A stretch of DNA of 64,000 bases from Linum tenue (GCA_946122785.1 CAMGYJ010000008.1:61610877-61674876), one strand, 5' to 3'; shown: positions 31,079 to 42,281, numbered from the stretch's first letter. The notes: a model not told the origin generated them from the sequence alone. Numbers and translations: made by a program.

Positions 31079-31501
31079 CTTTTTGTGTGTTTCTTTGAGC
31101 CCTGCTCTCGGAGTTGTTGCCGTTCGTGGTTGATTGCAGGTGTTTGGCTGCTGCTGTTTGGTTGCTGCGGTTTGCTTCCCCTCCTGTTTGCGAGGGTTTG
31201 TAGGGAGTTTTGGTGGTTGTTGTTGGCTTCCTTTGCCGCTGGTTTTGGGGTTTTGGGTCAGGGGCTGTTTGGTCAGCCTAGACGGGGGTTGTGTACTTTG
31301 ACTCCTATCTATTGTCGGGTGATTTTTTGTTGTTTTTTCTGGGTTTCTGTTGTTTTTTTTTTCGGGGTTTCTCTTCTTTTGGTTTGCTCTCAATCTGTTC
31401 TGGAGTATTGGTTGTACGTCTTGTGCGCCTTGAACTTTTGTTGGTTTGGTTTCAGTTTTTAATATTATCTCTCTCACCATTATCAAAAAAAAAAAAAAAA
31501 A
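31079..31501 (+). other. LINE 3' UTR and poly(A)
   Basis: T/G-rich (GGTTGTTGTTGG, TTTTTTTTTTCGGGG), typical of plant L1 3' ends, ending in 17 A residues. Confidence 0.8.
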
Positions 31502-31847
31502 CTGCTCCGACCCAAACACAACCTTAGCCCACAGAAAAGAGCAAAAGGATGGGGAAAAGTCGTCAATACAGGTAGGAAGTCAAAGTTGGTTAATCATCGG
31601 CCTATGGAAGAGTTGGGATTTGTAGTTGGGTTGGCTCATTATTAATTAATTAAACTGACTCCACCTTCAAATTCCCATTCAATGTACTCTTTTGTTTCGA
31701 CCTGAAATTCTGTTGTTCCTTTTCATGGCACCGATTTGCACTTTTTAAGACTTTCCCCGTTACCAAAACATTTTGAAGAGTTCAAGGCATGGGACTTGAG
31801 TGACTCATCGGTAATTTTCACACCTGGAAAATCAAACATTGTCGTGT
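31502..31847. other. No recognisable gene
   Basis: Flank of the LINE. Nothing supported. Confidence 0.3.
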
Positions 31848-31855
31848 ATCCAGGG

Positions 31856-32323
31856 CAAGGTTGTCAACCCGCGGGCTGACCCGGACCCGGTCGAGCTAGT
31901 GGGTCAAGGGTTAATGGGTCAATCGTTTTAGCCCGGTTTGGCCCGGAAATATTTAAAAAGTCATTATATTGTACTTATCCTCATAAATTATATCAAATCT
32001 TATCTAAAATATGAGTTATAACATATAATATTACACCAAAATAACATATCGTACTTAGATCCAACATATAATGAAAATTCACACACACTTATATAACATA
32101 AATATTCAAATGTTCAACTTAGGATTCCAAAGATTGAGTTGGGCGAAAAGAAAAATCGGAAAATAGGCACATTTCGCAAATCAAAGGAAAAAGTGACACA
32201 ATTTGACCTCCAACCCGGTACCTTATAGCGGTCGGCCCGGTGGGTGCGTGTGGCCCGTTTTTCTCATCGGGTCAGGGTCAAACTGGGTCGACCCGGGGGT
32301 CAACCCGCGGGTTGACAACCTTG
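31856..32323. mobile_element. hAT-type MITE
   Basis: CAAGGTTGTCAACCCGCGGG at the left and its exact complement at the right, with an 8-bp duplication ATCCAGGG (31848-31855 and 32324-32331). GC-rich arms (GACCCGG repeats) surround an AT-rich centre; 468 bp; no transposase. Confidence 0.9.
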
Positions 32324-32331
32324 ATCCAGGG

Positions 32332-32581
32332 AGATCCAAAAAAGGCAAAAGACAAGTTATAAATGACAAAAAAGAAAGAGAGTCGTTGATTTAAAAAATT
32401 TGCATTAATTATGTGATTCTCGATTGACTGCAAAATATTTTACATGGCGGCAGACAGGCACAGAACACATATATTCGTACGTACCTTCCGTTCCACGTTA
32501 TTTAGTTATTATCGATGAACGTCCACTGCATATTCCCACTTCCTACCCACCATCACCGTAATTATAAACATAAGTAGGGTT
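32332..32581. other. No recognisable gene
   Basis: AT-rich spacer between the MITE and the Copia relic. Confidence 0.3.
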
Positions 32582-33164
32582 TCACGCGAAAATAAATTCA
32601 ATTATAATACCACATTAATGCGAAAATGAAAGTATAAGAGTCTTATAGAAGTTTAATTAATTATTTAAAACTTGTATTAATTAATTAGTTAATTAATATT
32701 TGAATATTGTGAAAAGAAATATCATTCTAGAAAGGTAACTTCATTTTTTCTATGAAAGAATGTGTAATTTTGGCAAAGGTAACTCCTTTTTTATATGAAA
32801 TGATGTGTCCTTAGATAACTACATTTTCTGTGAAAGAATTTTTCATTCAGAAGGTAACTTCCAGTTTTCATAAAGTATAAATAAATGATTGTCATAACTC
32901 TTTTTATACGAGAGAATCATTCTTTTACTCGTTTTCCTTCTCTATTTTACAAACACATAAGTCTATAAGAGTGTTGCTTCCAAACTTTGAATTGAAGGAA
33001 CTCTTGGGGGTGGTTTGCTTGATCCTACCAGCAATTTGTAGTGGGGCAAATAACTCTCTAAGGAGAGTGAATCATTCACGCCTTCAATATGTTCTTTCAT
33101 CCTAATTCTCTTACATTCTTAGAGTGTTATTCGTTAATGAAATCAATTTTACCCGCTAGCAAGA

Positions 33165-33321
33165 GAAGATGAGGTTTTTGTTGAGTGCTTTGAAGATCGT
33201 GTATATATTGGATTCTGATTTGGAGCGGCTTCCTGAACCCAAAGAAAATGACTCCGATGAACTAAAGGAAGAACGCAAGAAGAGAGTTATGTTCATTGTA
33301 TCTGATGTCCTTCTTGATTAA
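33165..33321 (+). pseudogene. Copia gag fragment
   Basis: MRFLLSALKIVYILDSDLE, then LPEPKENDSDELKEERKKRV. This matches the conserved MxFLLxxLxVxYVL...EExRKRxKW region of Copia gag (UBN2-type). It stops at IVSDVLLD*. Confidence 0.65.
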
Positions 33322-33379
33322 ATTTTATTTTGAATTGTTGGACATCTGATCATGTCCTTGCTTACATTTGCAGCAAGAG

Positions 33380-33484
33380 AGCCATGTTCAAGAACTACAT
33401 CAAGTCTATGGGTGGACACGAAGTTCTGTTGGGTGACCATCGAACCATGAAGGTCTTTGGCACGGGAACCGTGGAGCTTTTCTA
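33380..33484 (+). pseudogene. Copia protease/pre-integrase fragment
   Basis: MFKNYIKSMGGHEVLLGDH, then VFGTGTVEL. This corresponds to the segment after the protease active site that reads (L/M)FxTY...VxMGNxxxxKVxGKGxVEL in Copia pol. The rest of pol is deleted. Confidence 0.65.
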
Positions 33485-34230
33485 TACATGGCCATAATAG
33501 TGCTACCCTATAGGTAGTTGTGGTTTAGATAAGATAAAAGTAAGTGTGTGGCATCTCTGGTTGTAGCTTTGGATCATGACTCCTTGGCTTAAACTCGTCA
33601 CTGATTTGCTATGAATTTTGAGCTGATTACACTAATTAAGGTTCAGAGAAAATATACATTTATGTATGCATTACTTGTTTGGAGTCGGTATTATCAGCTC
33701 TTGTTGACTAAGTGGGAGATTGTTAATTTAGTCAATAGAGTTGTAATACCACATTAATGGGAGAAGGAAAATATTAGAATTGAGTCTTATGAAAGTTCAA
33801 TTAATTAATTAATTTGTGTATTAATTAATTATTTAATGTTTGAATATGGTGAAAAGAAGCGCCCTTCCATATATGTAACTTCCTTTTTTCTTAAAAGGAT
33901 GTGTCCTTTCGGGAAAGGTAACTCTTTTTTCTGTGAAAGAATGAGTCTTTTCGACTAAGGTTACTACACTTTTCTATCATATCTTTTGCATATCATCAAT
34001 AGCCATTCGTTCAAATCACATATTTGAAAGGGTTTGAGTTATAATATGCATGGGAGGAGGGTAGTGCATCAATTGTGCACTTCATTATCAGTTTAGTAGA
34101 TATATAACTATGTATATTTGGATGATCTTCCTTCTGAAGGGATTAAGCTCCCTATTTGGTGATATATTTGTCAACCTACGGAATAGATATATAAGGCTCT
34201 TGCCCTCTTCCATTGTTGATCTTGTGATAC

Positions 34231-34613
34231 ACCGTTGAGGTAAAGCAAAATTCACAATTGTATAATCTGATAAAGTGATGAAAATGTTTATGATCTTGAA
34301 TTTTTTTTATATACATGGGCCTTATTGCACTCTACTTTGCACATAAGTGCTTTACATTTTGAGCATAAACTTTGAGGAGGGTCAATCATATATTGCTTCA
34401 CATGTAGCGCTGTAGAAAAACATGTTTGTTGTGTGACATAAGATAGGATGACATTGTTTTGGGAACACATGTCAAACTGGAATCAGATATTTACTTTGAA
34501 CAATATTGTACAAATAAAAAATAAATACGATGACACAAAAATTAACGAAGAAGAAATAATTCATCCTTTAGGATTATAATAAGCAGAGGCCCTCTTGCAC
34601 GGGGTTCCAGAAG
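34231..34613. other. No recognisable gene
   Basis: AT-rich DNA between two transposons; nothing supported. Confidence 0.3.
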
Positions 34614-34618
34614 TTGAA

Positions 34619-34954
34619 TGTAACATCTCGAACCTTTTCCCGAGCAAGATATTGTACGCTTTGAGTCTCCATATTCACGGATTTCAACTTGGGGTGCAAT
34701 TCAAGGTGACTTCTCATAAGTTTACACATGCTTGTTGTACTCCACACCGAGACGTTCAACTTCAGAGTTCTCACAAGAACTCCTCCATTTCACTCCAAAA
34801 CGCGTCTTGTCAGTTAATATCGGTTTCCACACTGAGACGTTTAACTTCAGAGTTCTCACAAGAACTCCTCCATTTCACCCCAAAACGCGTCTTGTTAGTT
34901 AAGATCGGTTTCTTACTAATGAACCATGGTGTGGGATTCGCCTAAGGTGTTACA
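34619..34954 (-). repeat. Cassandra 3' LTR with 85-bp internal duplication
   Basis: 336 bp. The segment beginning CCACACCGAGACGTTCAACT at 34742 recurs at 34827 (period 85), which mostly explains why this LTR is longer than the 227-bp partner. Its 5S-like block is more diverged than in the right LTR. Confidence 0.8.
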
Positions 34955-35045
34955 TACACTCCACACACCCCCTTGGGACTCAAGGTCCTCGTTGAGGTTT
35001 CCCCACCATCGTTCAAGAGGGACGCGGAGAGGCTCTGATACCACT

Positions 35046-35272
35046 TGTAATATCACGAATCTTTCCAGACAAGATACTGTCCGCTTTGGGCCACTACACC
35101 CGCACGGATTTTGACTTGGAGTGCAATTCAGGGTGACTTCCCATAAGATCACCCGTACTTGTTGTACTCCACACTGAGCACGTTTAACTTTGGAGTTCTC
35201 ACAAGAACTCCTCCATTTCACCATGGATCTCCCCCATTCTTTGTCGATGTGGGATTCGCCTAACGTGTTACA
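35046..35272 (-). repeat. Cassandra 5' LTR
   Basis: 227 bp. Minus strand begins TGTAACACGTTAGGCG and ends GTGATATTACA. Confidence 0.8.
35122..35199 (-). promoter_or_regulatory. 5S rRNA-like Pol III promoter block
   Basis: Minus strand contains AGAACTCC, AGTTAAACGTGCT and GGGTGATCTTATGGGAAGTC, in the order and spacing of the A box, intermediate element and C box of plant 5S rRNA (AGTTAAGCGTGCT and GGGTGACCTCCTGGGAAGTC). Only the 3' two thirds of 5S is represented, so it is not a 5S gene. Confidence 0.8.
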
Positions 35273-35277
35273 TTGAA

Positions 35278-35918
35278 TTTTACTTTAAACCTCAAAATTT
35301 TAACATTCAATCCATTAATGTATTTTTTTCGTATGTTATCACCCGAATTGTAATTGGAATATGATAACTAACACGTTTGGTATGTGATTAATTAAAATAA
35401 TCGTAAAAAGTTCACAGTTTTTGTCCATGGAAATTAAACACATCTTTCACTGACTATTAACATGACATTCTATATTCACGCTTAATGCGGGACAAGAATA
35501 GTTATTAAGGTAACTGTCTCGCCCCACCAGTTTTCCATCACTACTTAAAATGATCACTTCCTCATTCTTATTGTTGTTTTCCTACACTTTAGTTTGTTTA
35601 CTTCCTCCTCTTGATAAGGAAAAGTGTGCTTGAGTTGAATATAGCATGTCATATGTGGTTTCTCTTTTTAACTAACAATTTCTCATAATAAATTCTACAT
35701 TATCTAATCTTAATATTTTTATTTAAATATAAATAGTTAGAATCTATGGTAAGTGCATTTACACAAATTTAACATGGTGCACTAACAAATATGTGCTAGT
35801 TAATCCATAGAGAGGGGAGAACAATCCAAGCACCACATCGGAAATACAAAGGAAGGAACTTTTGTATATTAGTGTCCGTCAAACTCATTAGTATGAGGTC
35901 TTTTGGGGAGGATACACA
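35278..35918. other. AT-rich, with TRIM-like fragment at the right
   Basis: No ORF. From about 35835 the text CACATCGGAAATAC, then GTATGAGGTCTTTTGGG and CCAAAGCGGATAATAT resembles plant TRIM/LTR sequences. Confidence 0.35.
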
Positions 35919-36643
35919 AAATTAAATCCGAGCATGCTTCAACCAAAGCGGATAATATATCATAGTAGGGTATGAGATCTGTTCGTGAATGATTATTTTT
36001 TAGCCAAAGCGGATAATATTATACTCGGATAATATCATACTAGGATAGAGAGAGTTTTTCAGCTTTGAGTTACATCAAAAACAAGTTTTGGAATCGAATA
36101 GGATATTTATTCGTGAATGATTGTCTAGTAGAATATATTGAAAAATTTTTGTTGAACACTGTAGACATTGAGTGTATTTTACATAAAATTTTCAAAATAT
36201 GACAACACGTTGTAGACCATTATTGTCACTTGTAATAGTTTGGTATTTATTATTAAATAATTTTGAAATTTTAATTTCATTTTAGAAAAGGACACCCTAT
36301 TGAAATTAAATCCGAGCATGCTTCAACTAAAGCGGATAATATATCATACTAGGGTATGAGATATGTTCGTGAATGATTATTTTTTAGCCAAAGTGGATAA
36401 TATCATACTAGGATAGAGAGAGTTTTTCAGTTTTGAGTTACATCAAAAACAAGTTTTGGAATCGAATAGGATATCTATTCGTGAATGATTGTCTAGTAGA
36501 ATATATTGACAAAATTTTGTTGAACACTGTAGACAGTGAGTGTATTTTACATAAAATTTTCAAAATACGACAACACGTTGTAGACCATTATTGTAACTTA
36601 TAATAATTTGATATTTATTATTAAATAATTTTGAAATTTTGAA
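35919..36643. repeat. 384-bp tandem duplication of TRIM-like sequence
   Basis: AAATTAAATCCGAGCATGCT starts at 35919 and again at 36303. The two units share about 340 bp with few changes, through GTTGAACACTGTAGAC and GACAACACGTTGTAGACC. The second unit has lost one internal CGGATAATAT repeat. Confidence 0.8.
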
Positions 36644-36900
36644 AATAATCATTTATTTAATAATTTGATATCATTTATTATTATTAAACAATTCTCCTAA
36701 ATCTCATGTGTCTTGTACTTCTACTCGTCCTTGATCATCTTAATCCGACCTCACCTCATATGCTCAATTACTAGCTAAATAAGTATTTATTCTAGCATAA
36801 ATGAATATAATTTATAATGTCTATATATGGATGATTCTATTGTACATCAGGCAATCTCCACCATCCGCGTCCATCTCATTTGCTACTATAAATGCGGTAA
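36644..36900. other. No recognisable gene
   Basis: AT-rich spacer. Confidence 0.3.
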
Positions 36901-36909
36901 TTTATTTTT

Positions 36910-38335
36910 GGGCTAATACCACTACAACACCCGAACTATCCGGAAAATGCCACTTGTGTTCTATTGTTTCCAATATTCCATCTGTGTCATGAACTACTAT
37001 ACTTTATGCCATTTGTATCCTGACAATTTCGTTGATCGTTAAAGATAACGGTTGACCACACGGGGGTCAACTTAACATTGACTTTTGCTGACGTGGCAAT
37101 TCCAAGTCATTGACACATCACATTTTTAATTTAAATTAAATAAAAACTAAACATAAATAAATTACAATTAAAAAATATGTAATTTCAATAATAATAAAAA
37201 ACCTCGTAAAATGCTCCTCCACTTGCTCTTCGTCTTCTTCTGGCGCCGGCCAGCAGAGGTGATCACCCCTCCATCGCTGGTTTTGCCACCACCCCTAGCA
37301 CCGATTCATCGCCTCTTTCTTGTCTTACATCTAAACCGAATCTGGCATAGGCGAATTAGTGGCCAATCATCAACATCTTCTTTACTTCCATGAACCCTAG
37401 AATTAGACGAGATCCACAAAATGGCCACAATCAATTCTCCAACCACCAGAGGGCTTCAATAAGGGCTGATGCAATTCGGTGGGAGAGAGACAAGGGAGTT
37501 GGGGAGATAGGTCAGAGAGGTGGTGGAGCGATGTCGTGAAGGGGTCGATGATGAGGACGACAACAGGAAGATGACAGAAGCGGAGGATTCGTAGACGGAG
37601 ATGTGGAGCGATGACAGGATGTCTGCCTAGGAAGCGACGGAAGGTGGAGGTCGGCAAGGTCGCTGCTGCTGCTGCTGCAGAATCGTCGAGCAGAGGAGAT
37701 GTGAAGCGGCGAGGTAGAGGAGATGTGCCTCCCGCCGCTTCTCTAATTCATCGACGAACAACTGAAATCGGAGGAATTGGTGAAGCTCGGCGCTTCCCCC
37801 CGCCTCCGCTAGCAAGCCCGCCCAACACAATTTTCTTCCCTACTTCTCCGATTCTGCAAAGCAAAACCTCCCAACAGTCCACCTGTTCTAATTTTTAGGG
37901 TACCAGTTTTGTGCCTCCCCTGATCATCTTCCTCACTGCTGGCTGCTGCCGGAGCTGGTTCCCGGAATCCCTCTACTGTGGAGGTAACGAGGGATCCCCT
38001 GTTTTCGTCGGTGATGGCGATTCACTTCCTTCGTTTGAAATCGACGAGGACGGCAAGGTAGAGGAGCTCGACGAACGGAGGGATTAAGAAGAATTGGGGG
38101 TTTTCATAATTTTTAATTTTGTTTTCCTTATTTTTATATTTTAGATGGAAAAATAAATGAAAATTGCTAATGAAAATTCCACGTCAGATGCCACGTCAAC
38201 GCTGACTGAATTTTCTGTTAAATACTAATGGTCACACTAACGGAATAATAGTTCAGGACACAGATGGAATATTGAAAACAATAGGACACAAGTGGCATTT
38301 TTCGGATAGTTCTGGTGTTGTAGTGGTATTAGCCC
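36910..38335. mobile_element. Pack-MULE-like element with GC-rich cargo
   Basis: Long inverted termini (about 120 bp) starting GGGCTAATACCACTACAACA, with the complement ending at 38335, and a perfect 9-bp duplication TTTATTTTT (36901-36909 and 38336-38344). These are Mutator-like features. There is no transposase. The inner 37210-38080 is GC-rich in an otherwise AT-rich region, with CTG/CAG runs and open stretches such as GDVKRRGRGDVPPAA and FEIDEDGKVEELDERRD. That pattern is expected of captured host gene pieces. The donor gene is not recognised. Confidence 0.8.
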
Positions 38336-38621
38336 TTTATTTTTTAATCCCACAGAAACAATCCCCTACTTCAATTGTTTTTTTTTTTATAGACCCCCTA
38401 CTTCAATTGTTGGAAACATTATCTAGCGTAATGTTGTTTGTTAAAATATCTACAATCTACTATATAAAAGCAAGACTTGAAAAGTAAAATGTTGGATAAC
38501 TCTTGGCGAGAAGCTTCACTCAGTAGTTGGGATTTTTTTCCAATAATAGCACATTTTAAAAAAAAATTACAAAAATAGCACCTTGTCCACAAAAATTCCA
38601 AAAATAGCACCTTTTATGTGC

Positions 38622-38885
38622 AAACCGCACAACGGGGGAGCGGTCAACGCTAGGGCAACTTGAAAACCGCACTGTCAGCATGCGGTCTGGGTTCCCGAGT
38701 CGGCGGTCCCCAGCACCGTTGGATGAGGGGGCGATCCAACGAATGACCGCGCGCCTGGCGAACGGTCAACGCCTCGGTCGGCGGTCGCCGTGAACCTCGC
38801 CTTCCCTGTGCGGTTTTGCAATAGGCAAAATTACTAGACCGCTCCTGAAGGGTGCGGTCTGATGGGTATAAATACCCCCTCCCCC
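38622..38885. repeat. MULE left subterminal GC-rich repeats
   Basis: AACCGCA, GCGGTC and GTGCGGT motifs recur in direct and inverted form; the partner region is 45595-45875. Typical transposase-binding regions lie at such positions in MULEs, but binding is not shown. Confidence 0.5.
38866..38878 (+). promoter_or_regulatory. TATA box upstream of the PMD gene
   Basis: GGTATAAATACC lies just inside the MULE left arm, about 0.7 kb before the PMD coding region, followed by a CT-rich leader and CCTAGGAAATAGTGGTATG. Confidence 0.45.
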
Positions 38886-38912
38886 TCCTTATTTTTTCAC
38901 TCCACAACCTAT

Positions 38913-38918
<6 letters not shown>

Positions 38919-38944
<26 letters not shown>

Positions 38945-38945
38945 A
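38919..38945. repeat. (CT)n microsatellite
   Basis: About 13 CT units, after a TATA-like GGGTATAAATACC (38866-38878) that could serve the PMD gene. Confidence 0.85.
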
Positions 38946-39118
38946 AAATTATCTCTCTACCCATCCTCCTCCCCTCCCAAAACCCTAGGAAATAGTGGTA
39001 TGTTGGTTGCAGCTAAGTCCAATCTGCCATCAGATCCCCCCTTTTTCTGTCAAAAAGCCTGTGTTTCTAAGAAGATGTATACCTCTTCTAAGAGTCTTAC
39101 GAATGTTGCATTGTATTC

Positions 39119-39226
39119 GATTAAATTATTTAAAACAACCAATACGATTAAATTATTTAAAATAACCAATATGATTAAATTATTTAAAACAACCAACACG
39201 ATTAAACTATATAAAACAACCAATAC
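39119..39226. repeat. 27-bp tandem repeat, four copies
   Basis: Unit GATTAAATTATTTAAAACAA plus CCAATAC, four consecutive copies with few changes, in a probable intron or leader of the PMD gene. Confidence 0.85.
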
Positions 39227-39539
39227 GATTTATGTGTATGTGTACAATTATAATTTTATTAATTTCAAATATTTTAATATGTATCTCTTTAAATTATTAT
39301 TCATTTAAAATGTTATTTAATTTAATTTATTAAGTATGTTTGCTTTATGAAATTATGAATATATCTTGGAAAAAAACTTGAATTATTTTAATTTTTTTGT
39401 TAATAATATAATTATGATAAAATTATGGTCAAAGTTAATTCATTTATTTAAATTAATTTAGTTATAAAAAACTATTACTAGTATATCATAAATAACGTTA
39501 AATTTTTCGCTATGAGGCATACCAAATACTCCGCTACAG

Positions 39540-41394
39540 GGGTACGACCAATGTGCTCCCATGGAACTACGTTATTTTTCCCTTTCTCAAAAGGCACGGT
39601 TGGAGTCGATTAGGCATTTCGTGGGCATAAAAATCGATCGTAAGCTCATCACCGCATTGGTGGAGAGATGGCGAAAAGAGACACATTGTTTCAACTTTCA
39701 CGAAGGAGAGTGGACTATCACTCTAAAGGACGTCACCATTCTAACTCATCTGCCCATCTACGGCAAAGCGGTGTGTGTGAGTGATCATGCGCCCGAGGAT
39801 GTTGGCGATATGACCGGTTGGCAGCATTTGATCCATAGTGTTTTGGGGGTGCGAGTTCCAATCAAGGGGAGCGTTGATGCGACTGATCGCTTAGCACCAT
39901 TGAGGAAAAACCAAGTATCAATCACTTGGTTGACGAAGTGGTTGAAGGACCAACACGATCCTACAAAAGTCAGGGTGCCCCGGACCGAGGAAGTCCCAAG
40001 GAGGTGAAGGAAAGATATGCTCGTGTCTATCACATAGGCATGATCAGAGGAGTGTTCTTCTCCAAAAAAATCCAACAATTTACTTAGTTGTGGACGGCTC
40101 AGGATCCTCCTTGGTAGTTGGGATGCGATGGGGGATTTGAGCTGGGCATCCGCTTGCCTAGCTAATATCTACCACCATTTGTGTTATGCATCTCTCAAAG
40201 CTGTAAGGGAGGTTGGCGGGGCAATATTCATCGTTCAATTTTGGGCTTGGGAGCATCTACCATGGATTGCACCGAAGAAACGTCCCGACAGGAATTGGCC
40301 CGTCGACCATCTCCTACGAGGTGAAGCTTATGGTTGTAGGTAAATTTCTTATACCCAATCATGGTTTTCATAAAACAATTTCTTTATTTAGTTATAACAT
40401 TTCATTATTGTCTTACTAATAAGGTGGGTTCGAGCCACAACATGCGACAACCTTTCCCAACACAAGTTGGCGGAGTATCGAAGGAAGCTAGAGCGACATT
40501 GGGAAGGAGAGGTAACTAGAATACTTCGAAATGTTATAAATTTTTCTGATGGAGGACATGTATTTTCCAATTTCGTTTAACTTAAGTTAATCATTTCTTT
40601 TTGTAGATCATTTACGATCCATACCCTGCCAATATCGTTATACGGCATTGCCAGCAATTTTCGGGTCCTATCGGTCAATGGTGCACGAGAGTCCCTCTCA
40701 TTTGTCACCATATCGTGGAGTGGTATTTGCCGGATAGATGCCTCCGTCAGTTTGGTCGGGAGCACTGCATTCCTTTTGAGGTCCCCGAGAGTTAAAGACC
40801 GTTTCACCACCGAGATGGTCGGCAAGGTGAGCAACAGTGGCCCTTGAAGGTGTCGAAATTCATCCAAATGTGGGAGAACCGACAAGATCTTGAGATTGAC
40901 ACTCCTACAATAGTGGGTCTAATGGGGTATCATGACCCGTACATGGATAGATATCGACAACAATCGGTTAGGTACGTGACTCCGGAGGGTGCGGTCGATG
41001 GTGCATTGGTAAGTAATTCCGTGTAATCAATTAAATTTATTGTTTTTTCATGGACATATCATTAGTTTAGCCTTGCTACCTTTTTAATGTGATTTAGGTT
41101 GATGGGCTCGAGCGTATAAAGGATATGACTCACGATCCAGATCAACTGGTGAAAGAAGAAGTGGGCTTGCTGATGAGGATGACAAATAGCTTGCTTGGGT
41201 GTATCAGAGCACGGGGTCAGGATCATCATAGATACCCGTCCATGCCCACACCAGTGCCACGTCCGGTAGCAATTGATGTGGACAACCCCCACCACCATAC
41301 GAGAGAAGGAAAAATAAGAATATTCGGGAAAGACCTTACGTGCCCAAGATCTGACCGATTGAGGGGTGGAAAGTGTCGGGTCCTTTGGAAGTGA
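39540..41394 (+). pseudogene. Plant mobile domain (PMD) protein of the MULE
   Basis: Reads in exons: IDRKLITALVERWRKETHCF, EWTITLKDVTILTHLPIYGK, LSWASACLANIYHHL, GAIFIVQFWAWEHLPWIAP, then QHKLAEYRRKLERHW, YLPDRCLRQFG, WPLKVSKFIQMWENR and YVTPEGAVDGALVDG. This is the PMD fold order (aminotransferase-like PMD family, related to MAIN/MAIL proteins). Likely introns: about 40339-40422, 40517-40605 (TTTTTGTAG) and 41007-41098 (GTAAGTAATT to GATTTAG). Frameshifts near 40020 and 40080 and a stop at PES* show decay. PMD genes are known in MULEs and Gypsy elements; the role in transposition is unknown. Confidence 0.8.
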
Positions 41395-42005
41395 CACACG
41401 GTGTCGGCCCTAGCTACCATCAGGATCCCCACCCCAGCTCCTCACACGGTGGCAGCCCGACATACCATCAGGATCCCCACCCCTCCTCCTACTACGATCC
41501 CCGCACGAGTTCCTACCAGGATCCCCGACCAAACTCCTACCAGGATCCCCGCCCGAGTTCATACCAAGATCCCTGCCCGAGCTCCTAATACGATCCCCGA
41601 CCGAGCTACCCACAATCCCCCCGCTCTATCTCCTACTATGATCCCCGCGCGAGCTACCCTCATTCTCCCCGACTATCATCCTACTATGATCCCCGCCCGA
41701 GCTGCTACAAAGATCCCCGCTCGAGCTTCTTCAAAAACCCCCTACATCCTCGGGTACTTGGCAAGATGGTTCATCCACGACTAGACAACCCGACTTCAAT
41801 CCTCTTCCTCGCCCTCACCAACTGTGGCCTCCTAATCCTCACCGTATGAGCCTCTACCCACGGATCGACGCCGCCACAGCACCGACGAGCGCCATAGCAC
41901 GACACGTCGAATTCTGCCACCACAACCACCCATTGTTACACCCATCGGCCGTCGTAGAAGGAGCAGGAAAGTGTTCCAACCACATGAGTCACAGGGACTT
42001 CTTTG
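41395..42005 (+). pseudogene. PMD C-terminal tail with Tyr-Asp-Pro repeats
   Basis: Downstream of the PMD domain one frame reads YQDPHPSS, YYDPRTSS, YQDPRPNS, YQDPRPSS, YQDPCPSS and further variants to about 41745. This is an 8-residue repeat encoded by a 24-bp unit. After it the sequence continues as coding-like DNA to a stop near 42005 (RRSRKVFQPHESQGLL). A stop just before the repeats (VLWK*) puts them in a shifted frame now. Confidence 0.6.
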
Positions 42006-42281
42006 AGTGTTATTTTTAGTTTATTTAATTGAGTGTTTTGTTTTAGTATATTTTGAGTTCTATGTACTTGACTTCCTTGCTTTTTTTTTCGTGTTCACTT
42101 AAGTATTGAATGTTATTTTAGTGATTCCCAGGACATAATTTTTTCAGCTTTTTATTACCCTTTTATATGTTGAAAAAAAATTACACGTCATATTGAGCAA
42201 ACACGCAAGTTCCAACGGTCATCACTTTGAAAATAGATAACACATACACAACAAATACCAACAAATGATCTCCGCAAATGA

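Larger units (their letters stand above)
26483..31501 (+). mobile_element. L1-type LINE, nearly full length
   Basis: Two consecutive plus-strand ORFs (303 and 1221 aa), a T/G-rich 3' UTR and a 17-nt poly(A) tail at 31485-31501. ORF2 has endonuclease, reverse transcriptase and the zinc-binding region at its C-terminal end (zf-RVT type), the order of plant L1 elements. The 5' start is set at a 28-nt inverted repeat and is tentative. I did not find a clear target duplication. The ORF1 lacks the usual N-terminal domain, so the copy may be 5' truncated or rearranged. Confidence 0.85.
32582..34230 (+). mobile_element. Degraded, internally deleted Copia element
   Basis: Two diverged direct repeats (about 32582-33125 and 33721-34230) share TAATACCACATTAATG, TTAATTAATTAATTT, GTGAAAAGAA and GGAAAGGTAACT blocks. 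The interior of about 0.6 kb keeps a gag fragment and a fragment just before integrase. A polypurine tract AAGTGGGAGAT precedes the right repeat, which begins TGTTAATTTAG. Outer ends are approximate. Confidence 0.7.
34619..35272 (-). mobile_element. Cassandra-type TRIM with 5S rRNA-like LTRs
   Basis: Left LTR 34619-34954 and right LTR 35046-35272 both run TGTAA to GTTACA. The target duplication TTGAA is perfect (34614-34618 and 35273-35277). The 91-bp interior has a tRNA-Met PBS (minus strand TGGTATCAGAGCC, near 35031-35043) and a short purine tract near 34963-34970. The LTR carries a 5S rRNA-like block with A- and C-box similarity. These are the defining traits of Cassandra, a non-autonomous family without coding capacity. 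Confidence 0.85.

Noticed and set aside
31085..31519. Plus ORF of 125 aa and minus ORF of 270 aa at the LINE 3' end
   Set aside because: Both follow from the T/G-rich 3' UTR (Leu/Cys/Phe-rich on one strand, Gln/Asn/Pro-rich on the other).
35122..35199. Possible 5S rRNA gene
   Set aside because: Only part of 5S is represented, inside a TRIM LTR with TSD; it is Cassandra sequence.
39119..39226. CRISPR-like direct repeats
   Set aside because: Four 27-bp units in direct contact without spacers in a plant MULE; an ordinary AT-rich minisatellite.
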